A stretch of DNA of 64,000 nt from PGYT01 sp963675055 (GCA_963675055.2 CAXXJE010000002.1:1240001-1304000), one strand, 5' to 3'; positions 1-9,403 are shown, counted from the stretch's first letter. Program-made: numbers and translations. Notes: generated by a model not told the origin, from the sequence alone.

Positions 1-701
1 TCTCTATATGTATTGAGAGATCGTATATAACCCGAAGTCATTTTGTCAATAATCAATTCATCGTCCTCGGAGCCTGAGTTAGTCATTCCGGTTGGATCAA
101 GAATCCTGTCTTTTAAAAGTGTTCCGAAAGGTTTGCCGGTTACTTCTTCGGCAATTGCTGCAAGTAGATAGTAGCCGGTATTGTTGTATGCGAATTTTGT
201 TTCCGGTTCGAACTCAAGATTACCGCTGTGGAAGTGTTTGATAAAGTACGCTTTGTCGTAATGATTTCTCAAAGAATCGCTCCAGACATGATCCATGTTG
301 GTGTAAGATTTTATACCTGAAGTATGTGTAAGTAATTGATGAATTGTGATTCTATCCCCGGTGTCATGTCTGTATTCCGGAAGGTAATCCGTGATTTTTC
401 CATCCAGTGAAATTTTGCCCTCTTCAACAAGCTGCATTATAATCGTTGCGGTAAATTGTTTTGAGATAGAACCGATTCTGAATTTGGCATCATCTATCAT
501 CGGAACTTTCCATTCGAGGTTGGCAAATCCGTAACCCTTTTTTAAAATTACCTGGTGATTTTCAGCAACGAGAATAGTACCATTGAAGAGAGTATAATCA
601 TTATAATGCTGCATGAGATCATCGATTTTATCAGCTTTGGATTGTGCAAAGGACGATCCGGACATAAGTAAAAGTGAAAGTATTATTAACAACCTTTTCA
701 T
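1..701 (-). CDS. Serine hydrolase, beta-lactamase (class C / PBP-like) family, N-terminal part
   Basis: The gene runs off the left edge of the window; the first 233 residues are visible. It starts MKRLLIILSLLLMSG, a signal peptide ending near FAQ (residue 20), so the product is exported. The nucleophile motif SxxK is seen as SISK (S78, K81) and the second motif Y-x-N as YNN in the segment FAYNNTGYY. This arrangement is that of class C beta-lactamase-like serine hydrolases and DD-peptidase/esterase relatives acting on D-Ala-containing or ester substrates in the periplasm. The substrate cannot be told from sequence. The third (KTG-like) motif lies outside the window. It is followed upstream by a small zinc-ribbon gene on the same strand. 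Confidence 0.85.
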   Translation of the reverse strand, partial: MKRLLIILSLLLMSGSSFAQSKADKIDDLMQHYNDYTLFNGTILVAENHQVILKKGYGFANLEWKVPMIDDAKFRIGSISKQFTATIIMQLVEEGKISLDGKITDYLPEYRHDTGDRITIHQLLTHTSGIKSYTNMDHVWSDSLRNHYDKAYFIKHFHSGNLEFEPETKFAYNNTGYYLLAAIAEEVTGKPFGTLLKDRILDPTGMTNSGSEDDELIIDKMTSGYIRSLNTYR

Positions 702-741
702 TTATCCCTCATTGTGTTATTTGTTATATAAATTAATTCTG

Positions 742-921
742 TTAACCCATCCAGAAGCCTTTACGATGTGTTACTCCAAGAACTTTTTTACAATGACTGC
801 AGAAGTATATGAAACGTACGCCAAAAGTTGATTGAATTCTTTGTGCAAAGACTTCAATTAATGTTTTCTCGCAATGCGGACAAACTGCTTCAACGCTGTC
901 TGGTTCAGTTATTGTGATCAT
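742..921 (-). CDS. Small double-CxxC zinc-ribbon protein, 59 aa
   Basis: A 59-residue reading frame beginning MITITEPDSV. It carries CPHC at residues 14-17 and CSHC at 41-44, two knuckles spaced like a zinc ribbon, with a basic C-terminal end (HRKGFWMG). The family is not recognised; zinc ribbons of this size often serve as nucleic-acid or protein adaptors, but no function is assigned here. It lies 40 bp upstream of the serine hydrolase on the same strand and could be cotranscribed with it. The paired CxxC motifs and the clean start-to-stop frame are the evidence that it is a gene. Confidence 0.6.
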   Translation of the reverse strand: MITITEPDSVEAVCPHCEKTLIEVFAQRIQSTFGVRFIYFCSHCKKVLGVTHRKGFWMG

Positions 922-1083
922 TGTACAATTCCTTATAATAGTAAAACATTCATAAACTTGTTGAATTTAATACACTTACAAGAGTAATTTATTCACGAAT
1001 AAGTGATGATCTTAATATATTTGTTTGTTGACTATTATAAAAACTACAATTCACAAAGTAATCGGGATAATTCGGAGGGAAAC

Positions 1084-1341
1084 ATGAAAAAAACAGTATT
1101 ATTAATTCTTATCGGAAAAAGAAAAGAAGAAGCTGTTAAAGTGCAGCAGATTCTGACTGCATGGGGGTGTATAATTAAGACCCGTCTCGGTATCCACGAC
1201 GGTGTACTGGACAATTGCAGCGATGAAGGACTTCTTATTCTTGAACTATACGGCACGGACGAGCAGAAAGAGGAGCTTGCAAGGAAGGTATCTGTCCTTC
1301 CGGGAGTATCATCCAAACTGGTTGAACTGGAGGTGGAATAA
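1084..1341 (+). CDS. TM1266-like / ACT-type small putative regulator, 85 aa
   Basis: The frame opens with MKKTVLLILIGKRKEEAVKV behind a good ribosome-binding site (CGGAGGGA, 4-11 nt upstream), so this ATG is preferred over a non-ATG start 81 nt upstream. The pattern (beta strand, helix with Gln/Thr-rich turn, R-L-G-I-H near residue 38, a central ILEL strand, and LPGVSSKL near the end) matches the ferredoxin-like TM1266 family, annotated elsewhere as putative regulators of iron-only hydrogenase systems and related to the C-terminal domain of NikR. No hydrogenase gene is in the window, so the role is open. It is followed by a hairpin and a convergent DUF3078 gene. Confidence 0.6.
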   Translation: MKKTVLLILIGKRKEEAVKVQQILTAWGCIIKTRLGIHDGVLDNCSDEGLLILELYGTDEQKEELARKVSVLPGVSSKLVELEVE

Positions 1342-1359
1342 GGTCGGATTATTTAAGCA

Positions 1360-1379
1360 GAGCCGGGATAAACCGGCTC
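1360..1379. terminator. Hairpin between convergent genes
   Basis: A 7-bp stem GAGCCGG / CCGGCTC with a 6-nt loop lies between the stop codons of the small regulator and the DUF3078 gene. There is no long T run, so it is a weak or bidirectional terminator candidate. Confidence 0.45.
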
Positions 1380-1396
1380 CGATTATAAGTGTAAAT

Positions 1397-2260
1397 TTAT
1401 AACAGCGTATAAACGATTCCTATCTGTAATGCTTCTTTTAGCTGTGTTCTTTTAGTCTGTGAAATCTCGTGGATCAGAATCACATCCAGATTCACATTAA
1501 GCCAGCTGTTAACTTTGGCTGTTATGGTATTATCCCACCTTACATCCCAAACATCGAGGCTTTCGAAACGGGTAAAGAGTCTGAGTTTTGTTGTATACAA
1601 TAAATTAGTATCCACATTAAAGTTTGCATCCGTAACGCTCTCGAGACCGGTTTCGAACTTGAATTTTTCAATTTCTTCTGTGTCCGGATCATCCGAATAT
1701 TTTACTGCCAGGGCATCGGTGTTTGTAACAGTCTCCTGGAGCGCAATACCAAGACGTGTCTGCAGGTTTTCCATTTGATCGCAAGTAAAACCGAATGACT
1801 GCGTAATATATCCCGGATTGAAAAAATCCGCTGTTTTTTCTTTCGGATCTTTATTGTAATCATACCCGGGAGTAATTGCAGAGCGGACAAGGTTACCGAC
1901 AAAAGGATTCACTTTCCAGCCGAGAATGTGATAAGAAAGAACAGTTTCAAAGAAAAACTCGTTTTCTGTTGTCCGTATTTCCGAGTCACCAAGCTTCGTC
2001 TTACCGAAAGCCGCTTTAAGCCTGTTTCTAAATTTCCATGAATCGGTCTTATAAGCTAATTTGAAGTCACCGGTTAAAGTATAGGCGAGCGAATTTTCAC
2101 CACCTTTAGACCAGTTTTCAAGTGCGATTTGACTTATATTCAAACCTGCTGTAAATGAGGGTACCCATTTATTTAGATTCGGATCGACTTTTTTTTCTTC
2201 TTCCTGTGCATTTAAAATCGCGAAACAGAAGAAAAGAATTGCCAGTATTTGTTTCATCAT
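1397..2260 (-). CDS. DUF3078 outer membrane protein, 287 aa
   Basis: The protein has a signal peptide (MMKQILAILFFCFAILNAQ) and then a series of amphipathic beta strands. The N-terminal block with NISQIALENWSKGG and NSLAYTLTGDFKLAYK is the signature of DUF3078, a family common in Bacteroidota and predicted to form an outer membrane beta barrel. Function of the family is unknown. The two adjacent start codons (2260 and 2257) are equivalent for annotation. It is divergent from the CcmE-like gene, with a 177-bp shared upstream region. Confidence 0.8.
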   Translation of the reverse strand: MMKQILAILFFCFAILNAQEEEKKVDPNLNKWVPSFTAGLNISQIALENWSKGGENSLAYTLTGDFKLAYKTDSWKFRNRLKAAFGKTKLGDSEIRTTENEFFFETVLSYHILGWKVNPFVGNLVRSAITPGYDYNKDPKEKTADFFNPGYITQSFGFTCDQMENLQTRLGIALQETVTNTDALAVKYSDDPDTEEIEKFKFETGLESVTDANFNVDTNLLYTTKLRLFTRFESLDVWDVRWDNTITAKVNSWLNVNLDVILIHEISQTKRTQLKEALQIGIVYTLL

Positions 2261-2437
2261 GTTTAGTCCTGTTATTTATATTGGTTTTATTTGCAAATTT
2301 AGCACATCCTGTCGTAAAATATTATCAGAATTTAACGGAATTTATTACTAATAGTATTTGTTTTCAAATAATTGGATATATTTCGTCCCCGAATTTGACT
2401 AAATGTAAATCTCACAAACAAATAAGAAAGAAATATT

Positions 2438-2776
2438 ATGCAAAAAGTGATTCTCCCGGGACTCGTCTTAGTTGTTGTCGGGTTCATATATTTTACATAT
2501 TTCTCACCAACCGATGAACTCGGTTTGTTCTCAAGTTTTGACACGAATAACAATGCCAGCAGGGATATCGTTGTCAAATTTGTCGCGTCGAAGGGAATTG
2601 AACGTGATGTTCAGAACGGAAGCACGACATTCTACGTTGTTGATAAAGCGGGGCGGGAAGTAAGGGTTTCAGGCCCTTCGTCACTTCCACCCGGACTTCA
2701 GGATGTAAACACGATTGTTCTTAAAGGACATCTCCATGACGATTACTTTCATGCGCATGAAGTAGTACCGAGATAA
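2438..2776 (+). CDS. CcmE-like OB-fold membrane-anchored protein, 112 aa
   Basis: One N-terminal membrane anchor (residues 4-22) is followed by a small beta domain. The end, LPPGLQDVNTIVLKGHL then HAHEVVPR, resembles the OB-fold core of the haem chaperone CcmE, where the equivalent segment reads as a strand, a GDD-like turn and an 'F-A-A-EVLAKHDENY' tail. The product stops at the point where CcmE continues with the haem-binding His and the DENY motif; His residues are present (HDDYFHAHE) but in a different arrangement. No other ccm genes are here. It ends 2 nt before the uvrB start codon, so the two are probably translated from one message. Assignment to CcmE-like is by eye and moderate. Confidence 0.55.
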   Translation: MQKVILPGLVLVVVGFIYFTYFSPTDELGLFSSFDTNNNASRDIVVKFVASKGIERDVQNGSTTFYVVDKAGREVRVSGPSSLPPGLQDVNTIVLKGHLHDDYFHAHEVVPR

Positions 2777-2778
2777 GT

Positions 2779-4794
2779 ATGAATAAATTCGATCTGGTTT
2801 CTAATTATAAACCATCGGGTGATCAGCCGAACGCAATAAAGGAATTGAGCGAAGGTCTTGATAAAAACATAGATCACCAGGTATTGCTGGGTGTTACGGG
2901 AAGCGGTAAAACTTTCACGATGTCCAATGTAATTGCGAAGTACAACAAGCCCACTCTGATAATTTCGCATAATAAAACCCTGGCAGCACAGCTTTACAGC
3001 GAATTCAAATCCTTCTTCCCGAATAACGCGGTCGAGTTCTTCATAAGCTATTACGATTATTATCAGCCTGAAGCGTATGTTGTCAAACGCGACTTGTACA
3101 TCGAGAAGGACTTTTCGGTTAATGAAGAAATTGACCGGCTTCGTCTTAAAGCAACTACTTCTCTAATTGAGGGAAGAAATGATGTTATTATAATTGCCAG
3201 CGTCAGTTGTATTTACGGTATCGGAGCGCCCGATCAATACGCACAGCAGATAATGTTTTTAAAGAAAGGTCAGGAGATTGAGCGCAAGCAGTTGATGCGG
3301 CAACTTATTGACATTTATTATGTCAGGAATGACGTTGAGTTTACCCGCGGTACTTTCAGAGCGCGCGGAGATGTTGTCGAAATTATACCTGCTTATCAAT
3401 ACGAAGAGGCGGTTAGAATAGAATTCTGGGATGATGAGATTGAAAAGATCTCGATAATTGACTCACTTACCGGCGATTTTATCCGCGAAGTAGAATCGAC
3501 AGCAATTTATCCCGCCAAGTACTTCGTAACAACGAAGGATCAGGTAAACAGAGCAATCGGTACTATCGATGAGGAACTGAGGGACAGGCTTAAATATTTC
3601 TGGTCGGAGGAGAAGTACCTCGAGGCGCAGCGGCTTGAGCAGCGAACTAAATACGATATTGAGATGATGCGCGAGATTGGTTATTGCGCGGGAGTGGAAA
3701 ACTATTCGAGACATATGGACGGACGTCCGCCGGACTCGCGTCCCGCCTGTCTGTTCGACTATTTTCCCGACGACTACCTGCTTATAATTGACGAGTCACA
3801 TGTAACAGTTCCGCAGATCCGCGGTATGTACAACGGTGACAGATCACGTAAGGAGACACTTGTCGAACATGGATTCCGACTCCCGTCTGCTCTTGATAAC
3901 CGTCCTCTGAAGTTCGATGAATTTGAAAAACTGGTTAACAAGGTTATCTACGTCAGCGCTACTCCCGGTGATTATGAGCTGGAAAAGAGCGGCGGAGTTT
4001 ATGTCGAGCAGATTATTCGTCCGACAGGATTGCTGGATCCTGAAATTGAAGTCCGACCTGTGAAAAACCAGATTGATGATCTGTTAGGCGAAATTAAAGC
4101 CAGAATCACAAGAAGTGAACGAGTGTTAGTCACAACTTTAACAAAAAAAATGGCTGAGGATCTAACTGATTATCTGGACAGATTGGAAATTAAAGTCCGG
4201 TATATCCACAGTGACGTAGATTCGCTTGAAAGAGTTGAGATTATTCGAGATTTACGAATAGGTGATTTTGACGTGTTAGTTGGGGTTAACCTGCTTCGTG
4301 AGGGATTGGATTTACCCGAGGTTTCGCTGGTTGCTATCATTGATGCCGATAAAGAAGGTTTTTTGCGAAGTGAACGATCGTTAATGCAGACGGCGGGAAG
4401 AACTGCCCGAAATGTAGACGGCAAAGTTATAATGTATGCAGACAAGATAACTGCTTCGATGAAAAAGACTATTGATGAGACTAACAGGAGACGATTAATT
4501 CAGCAGCAGTATAACGATGAGCATGGAATTACTCCGAAAACGATTTTCAAGAGCCGGGAAGAAATAATGGCGGCTACTTCCGTGGCAGATGTAAGGAAGC
4601 GGGATGAACAGCAGGAAATGGCGTCTTTCTCAAAGGTTGCCGAACCTGTTATTCGCTATATGACAAACGAGCAAAAACACGACCTTGTTGAGGAAATGAC
4701 TGAAGAAATGCTTCAAGCTGCAAAGAACCTGGAATTTGAAAAAGCAGCACAACTCCGGGATGAAATCGATAAATTAAAGAAGATGATGAAGTGA
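2779..4794 (+). CDS. uvrB: Excinuclease ABC subunit B (UvrB)
   Basis: A full-length 671-residue UvrB, the damage-verifying helicase-like subunit of nucleotide excision repair that receives DNA from UvrA and recruits UvrC. Visible landmarks are Walker A GVTGSGKT near residue 38, the beta-hairpin region with YYDYYQPEAYV (about residue 92-102), the helicase motif DESH, the motif V/VI block (LREGLDLPEV and QTAGRTARN), and the C-terminal UVR domain (EEMTEEMLQAAKNLEFEKAAQLRDEI) that binds UvrC. The length is normal for the family. The start codon follows the CcmE-like stop by 2 nt, which suggests translational coupling. Confidence 0.98.
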   Translation: MNKFDLVSNYKPSGDQPNAIKELSEGLDKNIDHQVLLGVTGSGKTFTMSNVIAKYNKPTLIISHNKTLAAQLYSEFKSFFPNNAVEFFISYYDYYQPEAYVVKRDLYIEKDFSVNEEIDRLRLKATTSLIEGRNDVIIIASVSCIYGIGAPDQYAQQIMFLKKGQEIERKQLMRQLIDIYYVRNDVEFTRGTFRARGDVVEIIPAYQYEEAVRIEFWDDEIEKISIIDSLTGDFIREVESTAIYPAKYFVTTKDQVNRAIGTIDEELRDRLKYFWSEEKYLEAQRLEQRTKYDIEMMREIGYCAGVENYSRHMDGRPPDSRPACLFDYFPDDYLLIIDESHVTVPQIRGMYNGDRSRKETLVEHGFRLPSALDNRPLKFDEFEKLVNKVIYVSATPGDYELEKSGGVYVEQIIRPTGLLDPEIEVRPVKNQIDDLLGEIKARITRSERVLVTTLTKKMAEDLTDYLDRLEIKVRYIHSDVDSLERVEIIRDLRIGDFDVLVGVNLLREGLDLPEVSLVAIIDADKEGFLRSERSLMQTAGRTARNVDGKVIMYADKITASMKKTIDETNRRRLIQQQYNDEHGITPKTIFKSREEIMAATSVADVRKRDEQQEMASFSKVAEPVIRYMTNEQKHDLVEEMTEEMLQAAKNLEFEKAAQLRDEIDKLKKMMK

Positions 4795-4883
4795 AAAATT
4801 ATTCCCGCCTGACTGCAACCAAGACTGACAATCGGCATCTAATTCCCTAATAAAAAGATTCAAATATATTATTAGGAGATTCA

Positions 4884-5066
4884 ATGGTAAAAGTAAATGA
4901 GGCTATCTGCCCGAAAAATCACGCCTGTCCGGCTTTAACTTCATGTCCCGTGGATGCGATTGTACAGGATACTCCGTTCAATGCGCCGAGGATTATTGAA
5001 GAAAAATGTATTAAATGCGGAAAGTGTACAAAAGCTTGCTTTGTCTTTTCATGCGATGATTGCTAA
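4884..5066 (+). CDS. Small 4Fe-4S ferredoxin-type protein, 60 aa
   Basis: The 60-residue product contains one conventional cluster motif, CIKCGKCTKAC (residues 42-52), and a second, unusual N-terminal set in CPKNHACPALTSCP. The second half is a standard bacterial 4Fe-4S fold; the first half keeps CxxxxxC and CP pairings but with a longer first loop than usual. It is likely a small electron carrier. It sits alone, with a good Shine-Dalgarno (TTAGGAGATTC) 5 nt before ATG, and is followed by a hairpin. Confidence 0.85.
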   Translation: MVKVNEAICPKNHACPALTSCPVDAIVQDTPFNAPRIIEEKCIKCGKCTKACFVFSCDDC

Positions 5067-5080
5067 TATATTAGTTTAAT

Positions 5081-5108
5081 GGAGTTGTTACCGAACCGGT
5101 ACAACTCC
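5081..5108. terminator. Hairpin after the ferredoxin gene
   Basis: An 8-bp perfect stem GGAGTTGT / ACAACTCC encloses a loop that itself contains ACCG/CGGT pairing, starting 14 nt after the ferredoxin stop. No strong T run follows; a factor-assisted terminator is possible. Confidence 0.5.
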
Positions 5109-5292
5109 ACTTTCCATCCTCAACTCATACAATGCTTACTCTGATTTAATTTCACTCCTTTATTTTTTTGATATTCCAAATTGTAATGATTACCGTGACG
5201 TAATTTTGAATTGTTTGGAGTCCATGTAGAAGTTATTTTGGATTTTAATTCTCATTACCTGTGGAACATTTCTAAAATAATTTTGGGGAAGC

Positions 5293-6324
5293 ATGCAAAA
5301 GTACCTGCTGATTATGTTGCTGCTGCTGATATCATCCTGCACAGAAGACAGCGACGGTCCGCTTATTAGTATTGATGGTATTTCAGATGAGGCAGAAGCT
5401 TATTTTAATGCAGCAGTTGATACGATGAAACTGTATTCGATCAACAAGCATACTATTGACTGGGAGTCCATCGCAAGTGAAGCACTTGAAACAACAAACT
5501 ATGCACAGTCTGCTTCGGAAACATATGATATAATCAGATATGTATTGGAAAATATTGATGAAGTTCCGGGATTTCTTGTCGAACCGCAGTACAATCCAGG
5601 TTTGCTAAAAGTTGGGAGGGGCCAATTAGAATTCCCTCAGAATAGTTTTGACGTCCAAACAAATTTATATGCAGTCAGAATTACAGACAAAATCGGTTAT
5701 ATAAGAATACCTTATTACACAGAAGATAACGAGCCGGTCGAGGACTATGCTTTTATCGTTCGGGACTTAATTAAATCCGTGGACACTAAAAGTGTTGTGG
5801 CTTGGATTGTCGATTTAAGAGGCTGTTTCAGCGGCAGTTTGTGGCAGATGGTTGCAGGCGTAGGTCCGATAATCGGAAACGGATTGGCAGGGAAATTTAT
5901 TGATGCTGATAATAATGAGTTGTCATGGTATGTTGAATCCGGAAAAGTACGGGTGGATGAATACATCGCTTTTGAGTATGAAGAGCCTTACGAGTTATTC
6001 AATCCTGATCCGTATGTTGCAATACTAACAGACAGTATGACTGCCAGCAGCGGTGAAGCTGTTGCTATATCCTTCATTGGTCGGAATAATATAAGAAGTT
6101 TCGGAAATACAACATACGGATATTCGCTCGCGCGGTTGGGCTATGAACTAAGTGACAGAGCTGTAATATATTTTACTGTTTACGAAATGGCAGATCGGAA
6201 CGGTACAAGATATGGTTACAAGGTCGAGCCTGATGTAAGGATTATCGGAGAAGCTAAAGAGAACCCTACTAATAATGATGTTGTTGTTAATGTCGCTGTT
6301 GAATGGCTGGAAAGCAATTTATAA
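5293..6324 (+). CDS. Lipoprotein with S41-type (IRBP/C-terminal processing protease-like) peptidase domain
   Basis: The signal peptide ends in a lipobox (LLISSC, Cys16), so the protein is membrane-anchored on the periplasmic or outer-membrane side. The S41 core is seen as GYIRIPYY (residues 135-142), WIVDLRGCFSG (171-181), YVAILTDSMTASSGEA (241-256) with the nucleophile Ser in TASSGE, and the following FGNTTYGYS. Classical CtpA enzymes have a catalytic Lys in the last motif (GxxTxGKG); here that position is Tyr, closer to the IRBP-like S41B branch. No PDZ domain is visible. Activity is therefore uncertain. The neighbour on the other strand ends within 2 bp. Confidence 0.75.
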   Translation: MQKYLLIMLLLLISSCTEDSDGPLISIDGISDEAEAYFNAAVDTMKLYSINKHTIDWESIASEALETTNYAQSASETYDIIRYVLENIDEVPGFLVEPQYNPGLLKVGRGQLEFPQNSFDVQTNLYAVRITDKIGYIRIPYYTEDNEPVEDYAFIVRDLIKSVDTKSVVAWIVDLRGCFSGSLWQMVAGVGPIIGNGLAGKFIDADNNELSWYVESGKVRVDEYIAFEYEEPYELFNPDPYVAILTDSMTASSGEAVAISFIGRNNIRSFGNTTYGYSLARLGYELSDRAVIYFTVYEMADRNGTRYGYKVEPDVRIIGEAKENPTNNDVVVNVAVEWLESNL

Positions 6325-6325
6325 T

Positions 6326-9300
6326 TTATTTAAGAAGTATCATTTTGTTGCTTGCAAAAAATTCGCCTGATTGAATTGTGTAAACATAAATCCCGCTGCT
6401 GAGATCCATACCGTTGAAGTCTACTTCATAGCTGCCCGGCTTTTTAACCTCATCTATAAGTGTCGCTATTTCCGAACCAAGCATATCAAATATTTTTAAA
6501 GTCGTAATTCCTGTTTCGGAAATTGAATACCTGATTGATGTTGTTGGATTAAACGGATTGGGATAATTCTGAAATAGCCTGAAGGCTTCCGGATGTCCGG
6601 TTGACTCGGCCAATTCAACATTTACAGGTTTATCAAAAAATATGAGGATTGATCGAATAAACTCATTCCTGACGGATTCGGGATAAATTGTCTCGAAGGG
6701 AAATCCGGTTACAACAGATTTGCCGGGCGAATTGCCGTCCGGATACAATCCCTCAAATACAACTCCTGCAACTCCGGTTCCGGAATCGAGTGCCGAATAC
6801 TTTAAGAATCCGGAACTGCCGTTAACTGGTTTAATAACATCAGGCCATTTTACATTGAAGGTGCCGTGCGAACCGTTATCGAAATTAAAATCCGGCAGTC
6901 CTGATATGAATTCGTTTGTAACCGGCTCTATTGTGTAATAAGTGCTCTGAGTATTGAAAGGAGCATCCGAAACATATTCCGTTTTCAGGTAGTTCCTGAA
7001 AAAGGATTTATCAGTTGAGCTGCCTTTATAATCCAGATCCCATGCTATCTCGCTGCCGGATATGAACAGTCTGCCGCCGGACTTAAGGTATTCGGAAATA
7101 ATTGTCTCTTCGGAGCTATTGAATGTTTCGTCGGCTGTGCTTTCATCACCTAAAATGTAATCTACAATTTGATAGTCGGATATATTTATTAATCCGTCGG
7201 ATAACGCCTCGTTAGTACATGAATTAAAATTAGTACCATTATTATAGAAAGCCGAGCCGTGCTGCCTGATGAAATTAAAAGTATTCCCGTCGGAAGTTCG
7301 ATCGAATCCGTTTACTATCAGTAATTTTAAGTTGTTGCCGGAACTTGGTATTCCTGATAGAACCTCAGTAAATCCGGAAGAGCCAATCTGATTGACAGCT
7401 TCAAGTTTTAAAAAGCACAATGAATCTTCTTCCAGGTTAGGAACGACCAAATTATCCGGACTTACCGTAAGGGTATCGCTGAATTCATTTCCATCTGAAC
7501 CTAACAATACCTTATAGTACTTTACATTAGAGTCGGGCTCTAAAACAAGTCTTAACTGATCAGCGCCATTATTGATCACTCCAAAAGATTTGGGCTTGTC
7601 AGGTAAACCGGATATTTTCAGGTAGCTCGGCTGTTCCATCGCGCCGGTTTCATTACTCAGGATTTTATACTGATTTTCATCAGTTAGAATATCTCTAATT
7701 TTAACTGTGCTGCCGTCCAGCATTACTTCAGAATTAATTAATCTAATACCATGACTGTAATCTACATAAGTATTAATATGCCCATTATATACCGGTTGAA
7801 TCGGATTCCCGTTCAGCCAGTGCCATCCGTAAATAACCACATGGTGTGTTCTTGAAGGATCGGTAATCTTGTTGCTTATAATTACATCCTTCTTTGTGCC
7901 CGCAATAAGCTGACCCAACCGGGCATTGATTGAATCGAGTTGCCCTTCAATAGTCGAGTTGTGTCTAACAAAAGTAGAAACCAGTTCATTCTGGTTGCCT
8001 ATCGGAGCGATCGGCTGAGGACTGAGTTTTATATCGGCGTTAAGGTAAATGTTATCAACAAGTTTGCCGGTAGGCATTGATGCACCGAACAAGTCCGCTA
8101 ACTTCTGCGCCGTTATCGGACCCATGGGGATTCTGCAGTAATCGTTGTTTGACCCGATCGCCAGATAATCGGGCATAACTTCATATTCAATGGAGTGGGT
8201 TGTTCCCGCAGCATCCCGGAAATCGCTTTTTACTCTTTTAAGTGTTCTTAAAAAATCAGGAATGTTGCCTTGGGATATTTCGTCATAGATTTTTTCTTCA
8301 CGCTGCTCGAATGATAAGTTCGAAACACTTTGCATGAATTCCGAACCGGTCATTGCATCTGCCGGTCGGGGTGGAATGTTTAACCGTGAAAGAGTGTCAG
8401 TCTCTTTTTGTATCCACTCAGTATAAGCCCGGTCGCCGTAGTACTCGTAATTTATTCCCTCGTACTCCGTGGTGGAAAGCATTCCCTGAATGAATCCGTT
8501 TAACTCCACCTGAACTGTATGAAGAATAGCTCTTTCCGGATTCTTTTTAAGTATTATTTCAATCCTGTTATCAAGCGCCTTATACCAGATGAAATCATCA
8601 TTGTCGGTCTTTTCAAATTCATAATGATCCGACAAATAACGCTGCATCATCTTGCTTCTGTACCATGTTCCGCCGGTATCGCTTACAATGGGCTGACCGT
8701 TATAGAGCGCCACGCTGTCGTTATACGCGATCACGGAAAGCACATTCTCATCGGAGGCATTCAGCCAGCTAATAAATTTGTCCCCGTAGTAGTGTTCATA
8801 TCCGTAATCGCTATCGAGAAATGAAATGCGTTTAACATATTCGGGAATAATATCGAAACCGTCAAGAAAGCTGAACGTGAATCGACCTCCTCCGCTGTGT
8901 CCTGATAGAACAACGTAGTTCTCGAATTCACCGAAGATATTTCTAACAGAATCTACAATACTTTGAACAAGTTCTGCATGATCGCCGTGAGAGGCTTTCC
9001 ACGCCGGCCAGCTTTTAAAATCGTTCTCAAGGTAAGCTGTTACAAGATTATACTCTTTAACATGTTCCCGAATGAATCTTGTCTGCGCGCCGATATGCTG
9101 AATGTCGTAGTGCCAGTCATCGCCCGGCTCCAATTGTTTCCCGATTGTCTGTTCGGTAGTATTGCCGTTCGGCAAAGCGAATAGAGTAATGCACATCGGC
9201 AGTTCAGGATTGAAATCTCCAGGTGACGGAGCGTTAACAGTTATCTTAACATCTGCCGGATAAGTAAATGTGCGAACCTGCTCATCGAAGTAAGAACTGT

Positions 9301-9403
9301 TCTCAAATCCAAGCAGCCTGTAACTGCTGCCGAATAAAGTCGTTGAGTACAGTACTATTAAAATAAAGATGCGGATCAGATAAAAGTTGTTTTTCGAATT
9401 CAT
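6326..9403 (-). CDS. Large secreted T9SS-sorted protein with esterase-like N-terminus, 1025 aa
   Basis: A 1025-residue exported protein. After the signal peptide, the segment ENYVVLSGHSGGGRF (about residues 160-175) is a nucleophile elbow (G-H-S-G-G) typical of alpha/beta hydrolases. A fibronectin-III-like part follows (about 600-690), then a block with SGGRLFISGSEIAWDL that looks like the flavodoxin-like/class I GATase-like domain often appended to secreted proteins. The end (NYPNPFNPTTSIRY ... NKMILLK) is a type A type IX secretion sorting domain, so the product is exported through the outer membrane and probably surface-attached. Substrate unknown. Its ATG overlaps the phzF stop codon (ATGA), so the two genes are translationally coupled. 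Confidence 0.75.
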   Translation of the reverse strand: MNSKNNFYLIRIFILIVLYSTTLFGSSYRLLGFENSSYFDEQVRTFTYPADVKITVNAPSPGDFNPELPMCITLFALPNGNTTEQTIGKQLEPGDDWHYDIQHIGAQTRFIREHVKEYNLVTAYLENDFKSWPAWKASHGDHAELVQSIVDSVRNIFGEFENYVVLSGHSGGGRFTFSFLDGFDIIPEYVKRISFLDSDYGYEHYYGDKFISWLNASDENVLSVIAYNDSVALYNGQPIVSDTGGTWYRSKMMQRYLSDHYEFEKTDNDDFIWYKALDNRIEIILKKNPERAILHTVQVELNGFIQGMLSTTEYEGINYEYYGDRAYTEWIQKETDTLSRLNIPPRPADAMTGSEFMQSVSNLSFEQREEKIYDEISQGNIPDFLRTLKRVKSDFRDAAGTTHSIEYEVMPDYLAIGSNNDYCRIPMGPITAQKLADLFGASMPTGKLVDNIYLNADIKLSPQPIAPIGNQNELVSTFVRHNSTIEGQLDSINARLGQLIAGTKKDVIISNKITDPSRTHHVVIYGWHWLNGNPIQPVYNGHINTYVDYSHGIRLINSEVMLDGSTVKIRDILTDENQYKILSNETGAMEQPSYLKISGLPDKPKSFGVINNGADQLRLVLEPDSNVKYYKVLLGSDGNEFSDTLTVSPDNLVVPNLEEDSLCFLKLEAVNQIGSSGFTEVLSGIPSSGNNLKLLIVNGFDRTSDGNTFNFIRQHGSAFYNNGTNFNSCTNEALSDGLINISDYQIVDYILGDESTADETFNSSEETIISEYLKSGGRLFISGSEIAWDLDYKGSSTDKSFFRNYLKTEYVSDAPFNTQSTYYTIEPVTNEFISGLPDFNFDNGSHGTFNVKWPDVIKPVNGSSGFLKYSALDSGTGVAGVVFEGLYPDGNSPGKSVVTGFPFETIYPESVRNEFIRSILIFFDKPVNVELAESTGHPEAFRLFQNYPNPFNPTTSIRYSISETGITTLKIFDMLGSEIATLIDEVKKPGSYEVDFNGMDLSSGIYVYTIQSGEFFASNKMILLK

